NCBI RefSeq assembly: GCF_029168945.1
Contig: NW_026870038.1
Span: 1,240,001-1,304,000 of the forward strand
Direction: 5' to 3'
DNA length: 64,000 nt
DNA from: Cannabis sativa
Lineage: Eukaryota > Streptophyta > Magnoliopsida > Rosales > Cannabaceae
The notes beneath the pieces are model-generated. The model worked only from the letters and a program-made list of their open reading frames with translations, ran no database searches and was not told the DNA's origin. Both the position numbers and the translations under genes were made by a program. Each line of letters opens with the position of its first letter. The first letter of the stretch is position 1. This document shows positions 21,419 through 31,600 of the stretch, piece by piece.

Positions 21419-21526
21419 AAAATCTCACCATCACCTCTCAATTTTAGCTTAGTCTCAATCTGAATTTTCCCAACGCTTTGATCCCAAACAAGAACCCCAA
21501 AATCATCACCATTCAAGAATTGAATC
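21419..21526 (-). pseudogene. B3-like fragment at Copia left junction, array unit 3
   Basis: Minus-strand IQFLNGDDFGVLVWDQ, SVGKIQIETKLKLRGDGEIL: the N-terminal half of B3 domain 2, cut at 21527 by TGTTGGAAC. Slightly longer than the equivalent in unit 1. Confidence 0.7.
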
Positions 21527-21618
21527 TGTTGGAACTTTGTGAAATTGTGTAAAAAAAATAAAAAGTGACGTGTGTGAGTGATTGGAGTCTCACATGGGAT
21601 AGAAACACTTCATTAGAA

Positions 21619-21658
<40 letters not shown>

Positions 21659-23560
21659 TAAGTTTGAGATTTAGGTATGGGCTCCAAGGGGTACCCAATA
21701 TTGTGCGCATGGGTAAGAACTCACACATCGCATGCACGCACGCCACTGATCCGATTTTACTTATGTGTACTTAATGAAAAATAAAAATGATGCACTTGAC
21801 ATGTTCAGGATATGAATCGAACTTGTTTATTGAATTTTATAATTCACATGGTATAATACACGAAAGGATTGCAACAAATTCAACTGAAATGAATGGTAAA
21901 GCAAAAAAAAAAAAAATAGAACCTTTACTGAATTAGTTGTGACTATTTTGTTGAATTCTAGTGCTGCATCTCATTGGTGGGGTGAAATTTTATTAACTGT
22001 TTGTTATGTTTTGAATAGAGTTCCTAAATGTAAGAGCAAATTTTCACCTTATGAGATCTTAAGAAATAGGTAACCAAATGTGTCTTATTTTAGAACTTGG
22101 AGATGTTTAGCTTATGTTAGGATTCTTGATCCTAAGAGAATAAAACTAGCTAGTAGAGTCTATGAATGTGTATTTATTGGATATGCGGTGAATAGCAAAA
22201 CATATAGATTCTATGATCTGAATGCACATGTTATAGTGGAATCTAATGATGCTGATTTTTATGAACATAGATTTTCCTTTAAATTAAGAAATAGTGGGGG
22301 CGCATCTACTAACAATGTTCCTACAATTAGGAATAATGAGCACATTGAGAGTAGTGAAATAGAACCCAAAAGAAGCAACAGAGCTAGAATAGATAAAGAC
22401 TTTGGTTCATATTTTTATGCTTACACCTTAGAGGAGGATCCTGCCAACCTCAAGAAGCCTTATTTTCCCTAGATGCTGACCTGTGGCAAGAGGTCGTTGA
22501 TGATTAAATGGACTCACTTATTACGAACAAAACCTGGCATTATACAAACCTACATCATTGTTGCAAAACTATAGGGTGTAAGTGGATTTTGGAAAAGAAA
22601 TTGAAACCCGATGGATCTGTTGACAAATACAAAGCTCGTTTAGTAGCAAATGGTTTTAGACAAAGAGAGAATGTAGATTTCCTTGACACTTTTTCACCTG
22701 TCACTAGAATTACATCCATTAGAATTTTACTTTCACTAGCTGCTATACACAATTTAGTTGTGCATGACCAAATGGATGTTAGGACAACATTCCTTAATGG
22801 TGAATTAGAAGAAGAAATATACATGGATCAACCTGAAGAGTTCGTGATCCCAGGCCAGGAACATAAAGTTTGCAAGTTAGATAAATCTCTATGTGGTCTT
22901 AAGAAGACACCTAAGCAATGACATGAGAAATTTGACAATTTAGTTATCTCACATGGCTTTAAAGTGAATGAAAGTGACAAATGCATTTACTATAAATCTG
23001 AAAATGACATTTGCACTATTATATGTCTATATGTGGATGATCTACATATATTTGGTTCAAATATCCATACTGTGAAATCATTATTACGTGCTATTTTTGA
23101 TATGAAGGACCTCGAAGAAGCTAATATAATCCTTGGTATTAAGATTACTAGGTCTGAAAACGGAATTTCTTTGGATCAATCTCATTGCATTGAGAAGATT
23201 CTCAATAAATATAATTACTTTGACTGTAAACCTGCGTGCACACCATATGATCCAAGTGTAAAGCTATTTAAGAACACTGGTGACGGTGTGAGACAATCTG
23301 AATATGCGAGCATCATTGACAGTCTTCGATATGCCACTGATTGTATGAGACTCGACATTGCCTATGTCGTGGGATTATTGTGCAGGTTTACCAGTAGGCC
23401 TAGTATAGAGCATTGACATGCTATTGAGAGGGTAATAAGATACCTTAAGAGATTCATGAACTTTGGATTACATTATCAACGGTTTCCAACTGTCCTTGAA
23501 GGATACAGGGATGTAGACTAGAACACTTTGTCTGATGACTCCAAAGCAACAAGTGGCTAT
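21527..23560 (+). mobile_element. Copia-type remnant, array unit 3
   Basis: Same layout as unit 1: LTR-like start, integrase C-terminal region (frame broken by an A-run near 21905), linker (22080-22472), reverse transcriptase (22508-22921) and VDDL region (22964-23416). It shares the stops AGGTAACCAAATG, CCTAAGCAATGA and GAGCATTGA with unit 1. An extra deletion removes the RNase H end, so TGGCTATATTTTTA runs straight into AAACGCAAAAATTAAG. Inactive. Confidence 0.84.
21620..21656. repeat. (TA)n microsatellite
   Basis: About 18 TA units inside the LTR-like part of the unit 3 Copia remnant. Unit 1 has a shorter interrupted version at about 13790-13819. Confidence 0.9.
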
Positions 23561-24123
23561 ATTTTTAAACGCAAAAATTAAGAAAAAGATTGTAATTGGC
23601 ACTTATGAAGCAAGAAAATTATTCTTGAAAACTATTTGTTGTTATTAAGCACTATTGATACTAATTTTATGTAATGGTTATGATACTAAATATTATAAAT
23701 AATCTGTTAAAAAAATATACTATAAATCAATAAAAATAATTAACATTTTCGTTGGTATTAGACATGTTGCAGTAAGTATTACTTCTCGATTATCATTGTT
23801 AATTGTTTTACCTATATCTATATATGTAATTGTTAACTATATAAATTTATTCTCCATTTTAATAGAGACCCAATAAATATCTAAATCTTCTAATTTAACA
23901 TTTTAAGTATAACAATAATAGTAATTTTAAATGAACTCTACTTTCACTCACTCATAATTATCATTTGATTGATCTTCATTATTCATGCATGTAATTATTT
24001 AATGTAAAACGACAAAAAAACTTGTAAAACGACAATAATTATATAAAACAAAACATCAAAATGACTATTGAATCTTCAAAAACAAAGTACAAATGAAAGA
24101 AAAGAACGACATAACATAATTAT
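23561..24123. other. Array spacer (3' flank of 24124 gene)
   Basis: No gene. Matches the spacers before the other array genes, with a small deletion of the CCTTTCACAACAATTACTTG stretch after TTGCAGTAA. Confidence 0.6.
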
Positions 24124-24942
24124 CTAAGTATGACCACCAAGATTATGAGGTTGAGATGGAATAAAGAAATCAAGTTCTTGATGGGAACGATAAACGGTTG
24201 TGATGATGACACGTCGACAAAGATCAACATAGAAAACAATAACATCTCCACCTTTAAGGCCACGAAGATCAACCAATTGGGACCAATTTTCACCAAACAA
24301 AACCACACCATCATCTCTCAATTTCAACTTAGTCTCAATCTGAATTCCCCCAATGTTTTGATCCCTAACAACAACCCCAAAATCATCACCTTTCAAGAAT
24401 TCAATCAAATCCTCTGCTTCTTCCATTACCCTTTCTCCAATCTCTCTAGGCATTTCAATTTGATGATGATCACTTCTCAAATCAGCCACACTCAGTTTCT
24501 TCACACACAAAAATGGTTTTATTTCAAAACCCAAATTAAGATCAAGATCTTTATGATCATGTTGAACATTATTTTGTTGGGGTTTTGGAGGAGTGATCAA
24601 AATTGGGTTATTTTGGGGGTTTATTCTAAATAATGTGACATTGATTATGTAAGGAATGTTGTAAAAAATTCTCAAGAGAAGAACATCTCCAACTCGAATA
24701 CCGCGCTCACTGACAAATGTGTCCCATTCTTGTCCTTCGATTTTGACACGGCCGTCAAGCAAGAACACCGTCTTAAGGATTCGAATATCGCCTATGCCCA
24801 TAGCTCTGTCGCTTATGTAAATGGTGGCATTTTGGAGATTTGAGAGGGCTTTAAGGGAAGTTGCTAGTGGATTTGGGAGGAAGAAGGTGTTGGTGTCCTT
24901 CACTACATTTCCAAACAATGAATTGGTATTATTATTCTCCAT
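24124..24942 (-). CDS. B3-like protein of tandem array, copy 4 (EAR motif)
   Basis: A 272-residue intronless protein with two complete B3-like domains (EW 72-73, GD 85-86; W220, GGD 231-233) and the LDLNL linker motif. It differs from the others at few sites: MENNNTN, NATIY, GERVMEE, ending HNLGGHT. It is the right-hand end of the array: its upstream side runs not into Copia but into unique spacer and a MITE (25585-25938). That MITE also lies upstream of the plus-strand MENKIS-type genes, so those and this array share an ancestor. Confidence 0.86.
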   Translation of the reverse strand: MENNNTNSLFGNVVKDTNTFFLPNPLATSLKALSNLQNATIYISDRAMGIGDIRILKTVFLLDGRVKIEGQEWDTFVSERGIRVGDVLLLRIFYNIPYIINVTLFRINPQNNPILITPPKPQQNNVQHDHKDLDLNLGFEIKPFLCVKKLSVADLRSDHHQIEMPREIGERVMEEAEDLIEFLKGDDFGVVVRDQNIGGIQIETKLKLRDDGVVLFGENWSQLVDLRGLKGGDVIVFYVDLCRRVIITTVYRSHQELDFFIPSQPHNLGGHT

Positions 24943-25086
24943 TGTTCTTGAAGATTAATAAGATGGAAAATGAGGGGAAATTGGAGTGTTTTTTCTGAGA
25001 AAGTGAAAGGGAAAATTGGAGAGTGGTGTGTTTGGTTTATATAATATGGTGTGAGATTTGTTCTTTGGAATTGTCTTTAACGGATT

Positions 25087-25154
25087 TTGGCGCCAATTCT
25101 TTCATCATATTACCTAACTTTTAATATCTGACATTTGACCGTTATGTTAGTTAT
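25087..25154 (-). promoter_or_regulatory. Palindrome and MYB-like block, array copy 4
   Basis: TTGGCGCCAA at 25087-25096 and CCGTTATGTTAGTTAT at 25139-25154, with a TATA box (TTTATATAAT) near 25037. Confidence 0.7.
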
Positions 25155-25584
25155 GTTTAGAATTTAATGAACAGTATTATATTTTGAGTTTGAAGATTTT
25201 AGTTATGTTAGTTATGTTTGGACTCCGGATTAATAGGATAGATAGGTAAAAAAGACAGTTGGGAAATCATTTTGTGTTTGATTAAACAAGTTTGCTAATT
25301 GTCTCTTCACTTGAGCATAATTTAATTACAATAAATTAAATTTTAATCAAACTTAATATTATATTTTAACAATAATTGAACTGAATTACAATAAATTCTT
25401 AACTTAAAGTAACCTGCCACAGCATAAAAAAAATGGTTTGAAATTTTCTTAGTGTGGTGTGGTTTGTAATTTTAAATTTTGATATTGCGGTTCAAACTGC
25501 ACTGTACCACATGTTAAAAAAATACAAAATTTTATATAGTCTTAAAATTTTTGGATTGAAAAATTTTACCGCTATTAAAATTAA

Positions 25585-25938
25585 GGTTAATTAAGATTTA
25601 TACCGTTTAGACTTTGACATGTACCAAATCATGCCTCTGAACTTTTCAGGCCATTGAAATTTCTTGAACTATTGAGATTGTTAGTTTTAAGGATTTTTAT
25701 CTAATTTCATTCGATTTTGCGAATATGCTAATTGTCCATATACTAAATCGTGCCTCCAAACTTTGATATTTACAAAATCATGCCTCTTGAACTTTAACAT
25801 GTACTGAATTTTACCTATTAAATTTTCATTCACGTCAGACTTTCGTTAATAAAATTAGACAAAAATCTTTAAATCTAAAAATCTCAATAATTTAAGAAAA
25901 AATTTTAACAATCTGAAAAATTTTAATCCAAATTAACT
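25585..25938. mobile_element. MITE, Mutator-like (9-bp TSD), ancestral insertion
   Basis: Starts GGTTAATT and ends AATTAACT, with long imperfect inverted arms. 9-bp duplication TAAAATTAA at 25576-25584 and 25939-25947. The same insertion, with the same duplication read as TTAATTTTA in the other orientation, occurs at 30035, 37891, 50229 and 56416. Confidence 0.83.
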
Positions 25939-26120
25939 TAAAATTAATAATTCTATAGTATGGGAAAATGAGGATTTTAATATTCAATTGGCCTATCAAG
26001 GTTTTTTTTAGGTTGCTCAACTAAGCCATGTCTTTAGATAATATTATTAATAATTTTTTTTTCCTGAACTAATATTAATAATAATAATAATTAAATGAAT
26101 AGTGTTTTGTTTGCTCATTT

Positions 26121-26220
26121 TTTTTTTTTTAATTTAAGCGTTTATATATTACAACATGCATAATCTGGGACTCAAACCCAGGACCTCCAACACACACGCA
26201 CCCCCTATGGCCATTTAAGC
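26121..26220 (-). mobile_element. tRNA-derived SINE (12-bp TSD)
   Basis: On the minus strand: an A-box-like TGGCCATAGGGGGT, a B-box-like GGGTTTGAGTCCC and a terminal A run. Flanked by a perfect 12-bp duplication GTTTGCTCATTT (26109-26120 and 26221-26232). Confidence 0.78.
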
Positions 26221-26232
26221 GTTTGCTCATTT

Positions 26233-26509
26233 CACTCATCACATGATTGATCTTTAAGCATGTAATGTAATGTACTAAATAAATAGAATAATTATACATT
26301 GTCTACGAACGACAAACAAACATGTAAAACGACAATAATAACATAAAACATAAAGGTAAATTAATCATGGTATAGAAATATGGTAAAAAATTCATACAAT
26401 ATGATTGAAAATTATAATAAAGAAAAATTCATATTCTTCTATTACTAACAATTCAAACATTTCATTGTTCTTCACATACTGCTAATGATCATAATACATA
26501 AATATAAAA
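26233..26509. other. 3' flank of the 26510 gene
   Basis: AT-rich; contains words shared with other B3 3' flanks (AAAACGACAATAAT). No gene. Confidence 0.5.
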
Positions 26510-27349
26510 TCAAGATTTAAAAAAAATAATTTGAGTTCCTGGTGGAAGTGGAATGATACAATCAAGAAATTGATGAGAACGATAAACAGTTGTGAAGATA
26601 ATCCTTTGATGAAGATCAAAACAAAAGACAACAACATCTTCAGCTTTAAGATTACGATGATAAACAAAACCCCACCAATTATAACTTCCAAACAAAACCT
26701 TATTATCATCACTCAAAACCAAACTCATTAAAATCTTAATATTCGCAAGTGTTTGGTCTCTCAACACAACCCAAAAATTACCATTTCTCAAATCAAGAAG
26801 ATCCAATTCTGATGCCATAATCATTTGTGACATTTCTTTAGGCACAACAATTTTGTGATCATGATCAAGAGTACCACACACATCTCCAAAACTCAATCTT
26901 TTCACACACAAAATTGGTTCATGTTGTTGTTGTTGCCAATTTCGATGATGGAATCGAAATTGTTCTTGATGGTAGTAAGGTAAGAGAGGAGTGAAAGTGA
27001 GGTAATTTTGGGGGTTTAATCGAATTAATGTGACATTGATAATCATGTCATTGATGATTGGGGCAATTTGGAAAATGAGTTTGAAGAGAAGAATGTCTCC
27101 AACTCTAACCCCGCGATCTCTGACAAATGTGTTCCATTCGCGGCCTTGTAGTTTGACAAGGCCGTTGTGGTTGGAGATGACCGGCCTAACTCGGCGGACA
27201 TTGGTGTCCCCGAAAATTATGTCGCTGATGTAAAGAATTTCTGGGAATTGAGTTGAATGTGTTCGAATGATGGTTGATAGTGGATATGGGAGTGACAAGG
27301 TGTTCATGTCTTTGACTAGTGTTCCGTACAATGAGTTTTGGGGCTCCAT
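26510..27349 (-). CDS. B3-like double-domain protein, single-copy type
   Basis: A 279-residue intronless protein. Domain 1 covers about residues 7-111 (SLYGTLVKDMN, LPYPLSTII, EW 71-72, GD 84-85). Domain 2 covers about 146-257 (ILCVKRLSFGDV, VVPKEMSQ, WVVLRDQ, W225-226). In domain 2 the usual GD before VVVF has become ED (LKAEDVVVF, 236-243), a change not seen in the other copies. The linker is His/Gln-rich (FHHRNWQQQQ). This type occurs once in the window, between the EAR array and the MDQ-type genes, and looks related to the latter (ILCVK, IMAS). Intact frame and conserved promoter; probably functional. Confidence 0.83.
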   Translation of the reverse strand: MEPQNSLYGTLVKDMNTLSLPYPLSTIIRTHSTQFPEILYISDIIFGDTNVRRVRPVISNHNGLVKLQGREWNTFVRDRGVRVGDILLFKLIFQIAPIINDMIINVTLIRLNPQNYLTFTPLLPYYHQEQFRFHHRNWQQQQHEPILCVKRLSFGDVCGTLDHDHKIVVPKEMSQMIMASELDLLDLRNGNFWVVLRDQTLANIKILMSLVLSDDNKVLFGSYNWWGFVYHRNLKAEDVVVFCFDLHQRIIFTTVYRSHQFLDCIIPLPPGTQIIFFKS

Positions 27350-27480
27350 TCTTCAATTTGGGATGAAAATAGAGCCAAAAAAAAAAAACAGAGAGAATGG
27401 GAAATGAGAAGAATGGTTGGTGTTTAATGTTTATAAAGTAGTTTAGTTAGTTAATGTTTGGATTATGATATTAACGGATT

Positions 27481-27490
27481 TTGGCGCCAA
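27481..27490 (-). promoter_or_regulatory. TTGGCGCCAA palindrome, 27349 gene
   Basis: Perfect palindrome 132 bp before the ATG, next to TTAACGGATT. The MYB-like ATAACTAACATAACGG block is not evident here. Confidence 0.65.
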
Positions 27491-28953
27491 ATAGGTAAAT
27501 AAACTATACAATGAATTATTTGTTACTGTTTAGATTATGATTTTAGTGGCGTGTGTTGTTAGGCCTTGGACCAAATAAAGGGCAATAAAGGTAAATTGTC
27601 CATTGAAGATCTAAACATCTCTATGAGACGAAAGAATTATACTTAAATAAAATGCATACTATATGAGATAATTACACCACATACTGAACTTTTCAACTTC
27701 TTTCCTTTCATATTGTGGGGCGGATTTTTTTAAAAAAATACTGTGTTTTTTTTTTAAAAAAATACTGTATAAGTTTTATATTGTGTACTGTGTTAAGTTT
27801 TCACTGTTGTTCTACTATTGTTTTTCAATTGTTCTATTGTTGTTTTTAGTTGTTCTGTTTTGAGTTCCACTATTGTTTTATAAAAGTATAATATTTTTGA
27901 AAAAAATTCCGTGGGAAAATATTTTTATAGAGCGGGTCAAATGAGGAGATTTGTTGGGCCTTAGACCAAATAAAGGGCATGAGACCAAATTAAGATAAAT
28001 TTACAAAAGAAGAAAAAAATCAAAACAAGTGAGTTGATTGTTGGTTTTTTCTAGAATTTAAGGTTTTTTGTCCAATTTCATTTAATTTTATTAATTCGGT
28101 AATCGTTTATGTAATAAATCATGCTCTCCATATTTTGATATCTATCAAATTATGTCCCTAAAATTTTGACATATACAAAATTATGCCTCTTGAATTTTCA
28201 TCGATATTAGACTTGTCTTATTAAAATTTGACAAAAGCTCTTAAATCCAACAATATCAATAGTTCAAGAAAAATTTGTTATAGTAATGTTATAATTCGGA
28301 AACAAAAATTATAATCAGTCTATTTAATATTAGTAATTGTGGCATTCTAAAAATCCTATTTTTGACATTCAAAAGAAAAAAAATATATTATCATAGATTG
28401 CAATAGTTTTCCACACTTTTTGGCACTTCACTTTGAAATGAAAAGGTTAATTTTCATTCATTTTAATTTAAATTTTGGGTGGTACATCTATGTGTGGTGC
28501 ACCTATTTTTATAGATAATGAATATTGTATTATCAAACTAAAATTTTATTCTTAATGTTATTGTGAGTCTCTACATATACTAGAAAAACACTTTGCAATT
28601 CTATATTATTAAACATCGGTCAAACAAACAATTGAGTTTGCAACATAACAATTCTAACTTTGTGATCTTACTTTGATTATTAATACTTAATAGAATATAT
28701 AAATCATCAATACACAAATTACAAACTAAGTAATCAAAATCCAAGTCTTCATTTCTCATGCAAAGCAAACTATGATACAGAACAAAATACACTTTGTTTA
28801 AAATTTAAGAACATTCATTTGAAACAAAGGAAGAACCCCAAGTGATAATTTCTTTACTATGATCACTAGTAGTTACTAACATGAATCAACAACATAAAAT
28901 TTTGTTAAAGAAAGAAACAAGTAACCAAAATTAGAAAAAGCAAGATTCCAAGA
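27491..28953. other. Intergenic, repeat-rich
   Basis: No gene. The segment from about 27585 (AAAGGGCAATAAAGGTAAATTG) recurs at 31600, and 28050-28290 resembles a decayed MITE of the 25585 type. The segment from about 28300 (GGCATTCTAAAAATCC and onward) recurs at about 35950 and 54480 as the 3' flank of the MDQ-type genes. Confidence 0.6.
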
Positions 28954-29760
28954 TTAATGATTGAGTTGAGCTCCTTCAAAAGCTGGAAGACAAATACCAA
29001 ATTGATGATAGTAACGATAGACCGATGTGATGATAGTTCGTCGAAAGAAATCGAAACAGAAGACAACAACATCTCCAACCATAAGCTTACGAAGCTTAAC
29101 AAATTCCAACCAACCATCATATCTAATCAAAACTTCCCCATCATCACTTTTCAAAATCAACCCAACCACCATTGGTTCCAAATTCTGAATCATTTGGTCT
29201 TTCAAAGTAACCAAAAAGTTACCATCAAGATTTACTCCTGATGCCATAATCACTTCTAATATCTCTTTAGGCATAACCATTTCATGACCAACAACATTAG
29301 ACACATCTTCAAGACTCAATTTTTTCACACACAAAATTGGTTGTGGCCCTTGTTGTGGTTCTGGTTGTTGATCACGTTCTTCTTGTTCTTCTTCTTGGGG
29401 TAACAAAGGAACAAAAGTCCGATTATTTTGGGGGTTTAATCGGATTAAGTTGGCATTGATTTTGATGATTGGAGAAGTAACTTGATGAACAAGTGTCAAG
29501 AGAAGAACGTCTCCAACTCTGATCCCGCGATCTCTTACAAAGGAGTCCCATTCGGGTCCTACAATGTGGACAATGCCGTTGCCTAAGAACACAGGCTTAA
29601 CCATTCGGGTGTTGTTGTCTCCCAACAATTTGTCGTTGATGTAAAGATTACTTCTTTGGAGGATTGGAAGTGCTTCAATGGTGGTTGATAGTGGATTTGG
29701 GATGACCAAGCTGGTGATGTCTTTGACAAGAGTTCCAAACAGTGATTTTTCTTGATCCAT
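28954..29760 (-). CDS. B3-like double-domain protein, MDQ type, copy 1
   Basis: A 268-residue intronless protein. Domain 1 covers about residues 7-108 (SLFGTLVKDIT, IPNPLSTTIEALP, LYINDK, EW 70-71, GD 83-84). Domain 2 covers about 142-250 (ILCVKKLSLEDV, VMPKEILE, W217, GD 229-230, VVVFCFDFFRR). The linker is Glu/Gln-rich (PQEEEQEERDQQ). Very close to copies at 36813 and 55343. It is head-to-head with the MENKIS-type gene at 30971 across a 1.2-kb region that has the palindrome near each gene and a MITE between. Intact. Confidence 0.86.
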   Translation of the reverse strand: MDQEKSLFGTLVKDITSLVIPNPLSTTIEALPILQRSNLYINDKLLGDNNTRMVKPVFLGNGIVHIVGPEWDSFVRDRGIRVGDVLLLTLVHQVTSPIIKINANLIRLNPQNNRTFVPLLPQEEEQEERDQQPEPQQGPQPILCVKKLSLEDVSNVVGHEMVMPKEILEVIMASGVNLDGNFLVTLKDQMIQNLEPMVVGLILKSDDGEVLIRYDGWLEFVKLRKLMVGDVVVFCFDFFRRTIITSVYRYYHQFGICLPAFEGAQLNH

Positions 29761-29911
29761 TCTTCAAATTGAGATGAAAACAGAACAAAAAAACAGAGAG
29801 AACAGCGAGAGAGAAATTAAGAGTAGAGAGTGGTGTTTAATTTTAATGTATGGTATATGTGTGTATATATATAGTAGTTGGGAAGTGTTTGGATTCTAAT
29901 ATTAACAGATT

Positions 29912-29921
29912 TTGGCGCCAA
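29912..29921 (-). promoter_or_regulatory. TTGGCGCCAA palindrome, 29760 gene
   Basis: Perfect palindrome about 152 bp before the ATG, followed at 29933-29948 by ATAACTAACATAACGG. Confidence 0.7.
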
Positions 29922-30034
29922 AAACCAAACAATAACTAACATAACGGTAATATAAATTTAACACACAACTCTTCTTTAAATTTAACTGTTATGTCCTTAA
30001 AATCCTCATTCTTCAACAGTCATTATTAATTTTA

Positions 30035-30387
30035 GGTATTATATTCTTTGAATTTTTTAAGTCGTTAAAAATTCTTCTCAAACTATTAATATTGTTAGAT
30101 TTAAATACTTGTGTCCAATTTTATTAACGAAAGTCTAACATGAATAAAAATTTAAAGAGCACAATTCAGTACATGTTGAAGTTCAGGAGGTAAGATTTTG
30201 TAAATATCAAAATTTGGAGGCAATTTAGTATATGGATAATCGTCATATTAGAAAAATCAAATAAAATTAGACAAAAGTCCTTAAACCCAACAATTTTAAT
30301 AGTTTAAGAAAAAATTTTAATGGCGAAAAGTTCAGAGCCATGATTTGGTACATGTCAAAGTTTAGGCGGCAAAAATCTTAATTAATC
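30035..30387. mobile_element. MITE in divergent-pair intergenic region, pair 1
   Basis: Flanked by the 9-bp duplication TTAATTTTA (30026-30034 and 30388-30396). Near its left end it lacks about 40 bp present in the 37891 and 56416 copies. The 50229 copy has the same loss. Confidence 0.8.
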
Positions 30388-30824
30388 TTAATTTTAGTAG
30401 CGGTGAAATATTTCAGTCCAAAAATTGTAAAACTATTTAATCATTTGTATTTTTTTAACATGCAGTTTAAACTGCAATATCAAAATTTAAAACTGCAAAT
30501 CACACAACACCGCGAAAGTTTCATACAGCACTTTTTTCAGTATGGACAGTTTGCTTTAAGTTAAGAATTTATTGTAATTTTGACTATTCAATTATTGTCA
30601 AAATCTAATATTAAGTTTGACTTTCTTAAGACATAGTAAGTTTGATTAAAATTTAATTTATTGTAATCAAATTATGTTCAACTGAAGAGACAATTAGCAA
30701 ACTTGTTTAATCAAACACAAAACGATTTCCCTACTGTTTTTTTTTTACCTATTTATCCTATTAATCCGGGGTCCAAAGGTAACTAACATAACGACCATAT
30801 ACAACGGTAATATGATTACACAAT

Positions 30825-30860
30825 TTGGCGCCAAAATCCAAACAATAACTAACATAACGG
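30825..30860 (+). promoter_or_regulatory. Palindrome and MYB-like block, 30971 gene
   Basis: TTGGCGCCAA at 30825-30834 and ATAACTAACATAACGG at 30845-30860. A second related block (GTAACTAACATAACGACC) lies upstream near 30778. The palindrome is 137 bp before the ATG. Confidence 0.7.
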
Positions 30861-30970
30861 TAATATAAAACTAAACACACAACTCTTCATTTTCCCGCCC
30901 TTTTCTCTCTTTCACTTTCTTTTCTCTCAATTTCTCAAGAAAATTACACTCAATTTTCTCTCCAAGAACA

Positions 30971-31600
30971 ATGGAGAACAAAATTTCCTTGTTTGGTAAC
31001 GTAGTGAAGAACAAAAACACCTTCTTCCTCCCAACTCCACTAGCAACTTCCATCAAAGCAATTCCAATGTCTCGAGGAGCAACTCTTTACATTAGTGACA
31101 GAGTGTTTTCCGGACTCCAAGGGTTTCGCGGGGTTAGGCCGGTGTTCATGCTTGACGGCCGTGTCAAATTCGAAGGAAAAGAATGGAATACATTTGTCAG
31201 TGATCGCGGGATTCGAGTTGGAGATGTTCTTCTCATGAGAATTACTCATAGTTATCCTTACTTAATAAATCTCACACTAATCAGATTAGACACCAAAAAC
31301 ATCAATAACCCAACCCTGATTATTCCTCCTCTACCTAATACTAATCAATCCCATCATGATCATGATGATGATCTTGATGATCTTGATTATGTGGGTTTTC
31401 AAAATAAACCATTTTTATGTGTGAAGATAGTGAGTGAAGATGATTTGAAAAGCAATCATTTTCATCAAATAGAAATGCCCAAAGAGATTGGAGAAGTGAT
31501 AATGGAAAAAGCAGAGGATTTGATTCAAATCTTGAATGAAGATGATTTTGGGGTTGTTGTTTGGGAGCAGAGCTTTCCTCAAAATAAAATAAATAATTAA
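30971..31600 (+). pseudogene. B3-like protein, MENKIS type, C-terminally truncated
   Basis: An open frame of 209 residues: domain 1 complete (SLFGNVVKNKN, LPTPLATSI, LYISDR, EW, GD) and domain 2 only up to VVVWEQSFPQNK, then INN and stop. Close copies at 40864 and 57371 continue here with IETKLKLRADG. The break near 31590 joins the gene to DNA otherwise found at 27585 onward, so the end was removed by a rearrangement. The W and GD of domain 2 are gone. It could still make a one-domain protein. The linker has a His/Asp run (HHDHDDDLDD). Confidence 0.75.

Noticed and set aside
21600..21660. Possible origin or attachment site at the TA run
   Set aside because: Simple microsatellite expansion inside an LTR-like segment.
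12319..25096. CRISPR-like regular repetition
   Set aside because: Repeats are kilobase-scale gene duplications in a plant genome, not short direct repeats with spacers.
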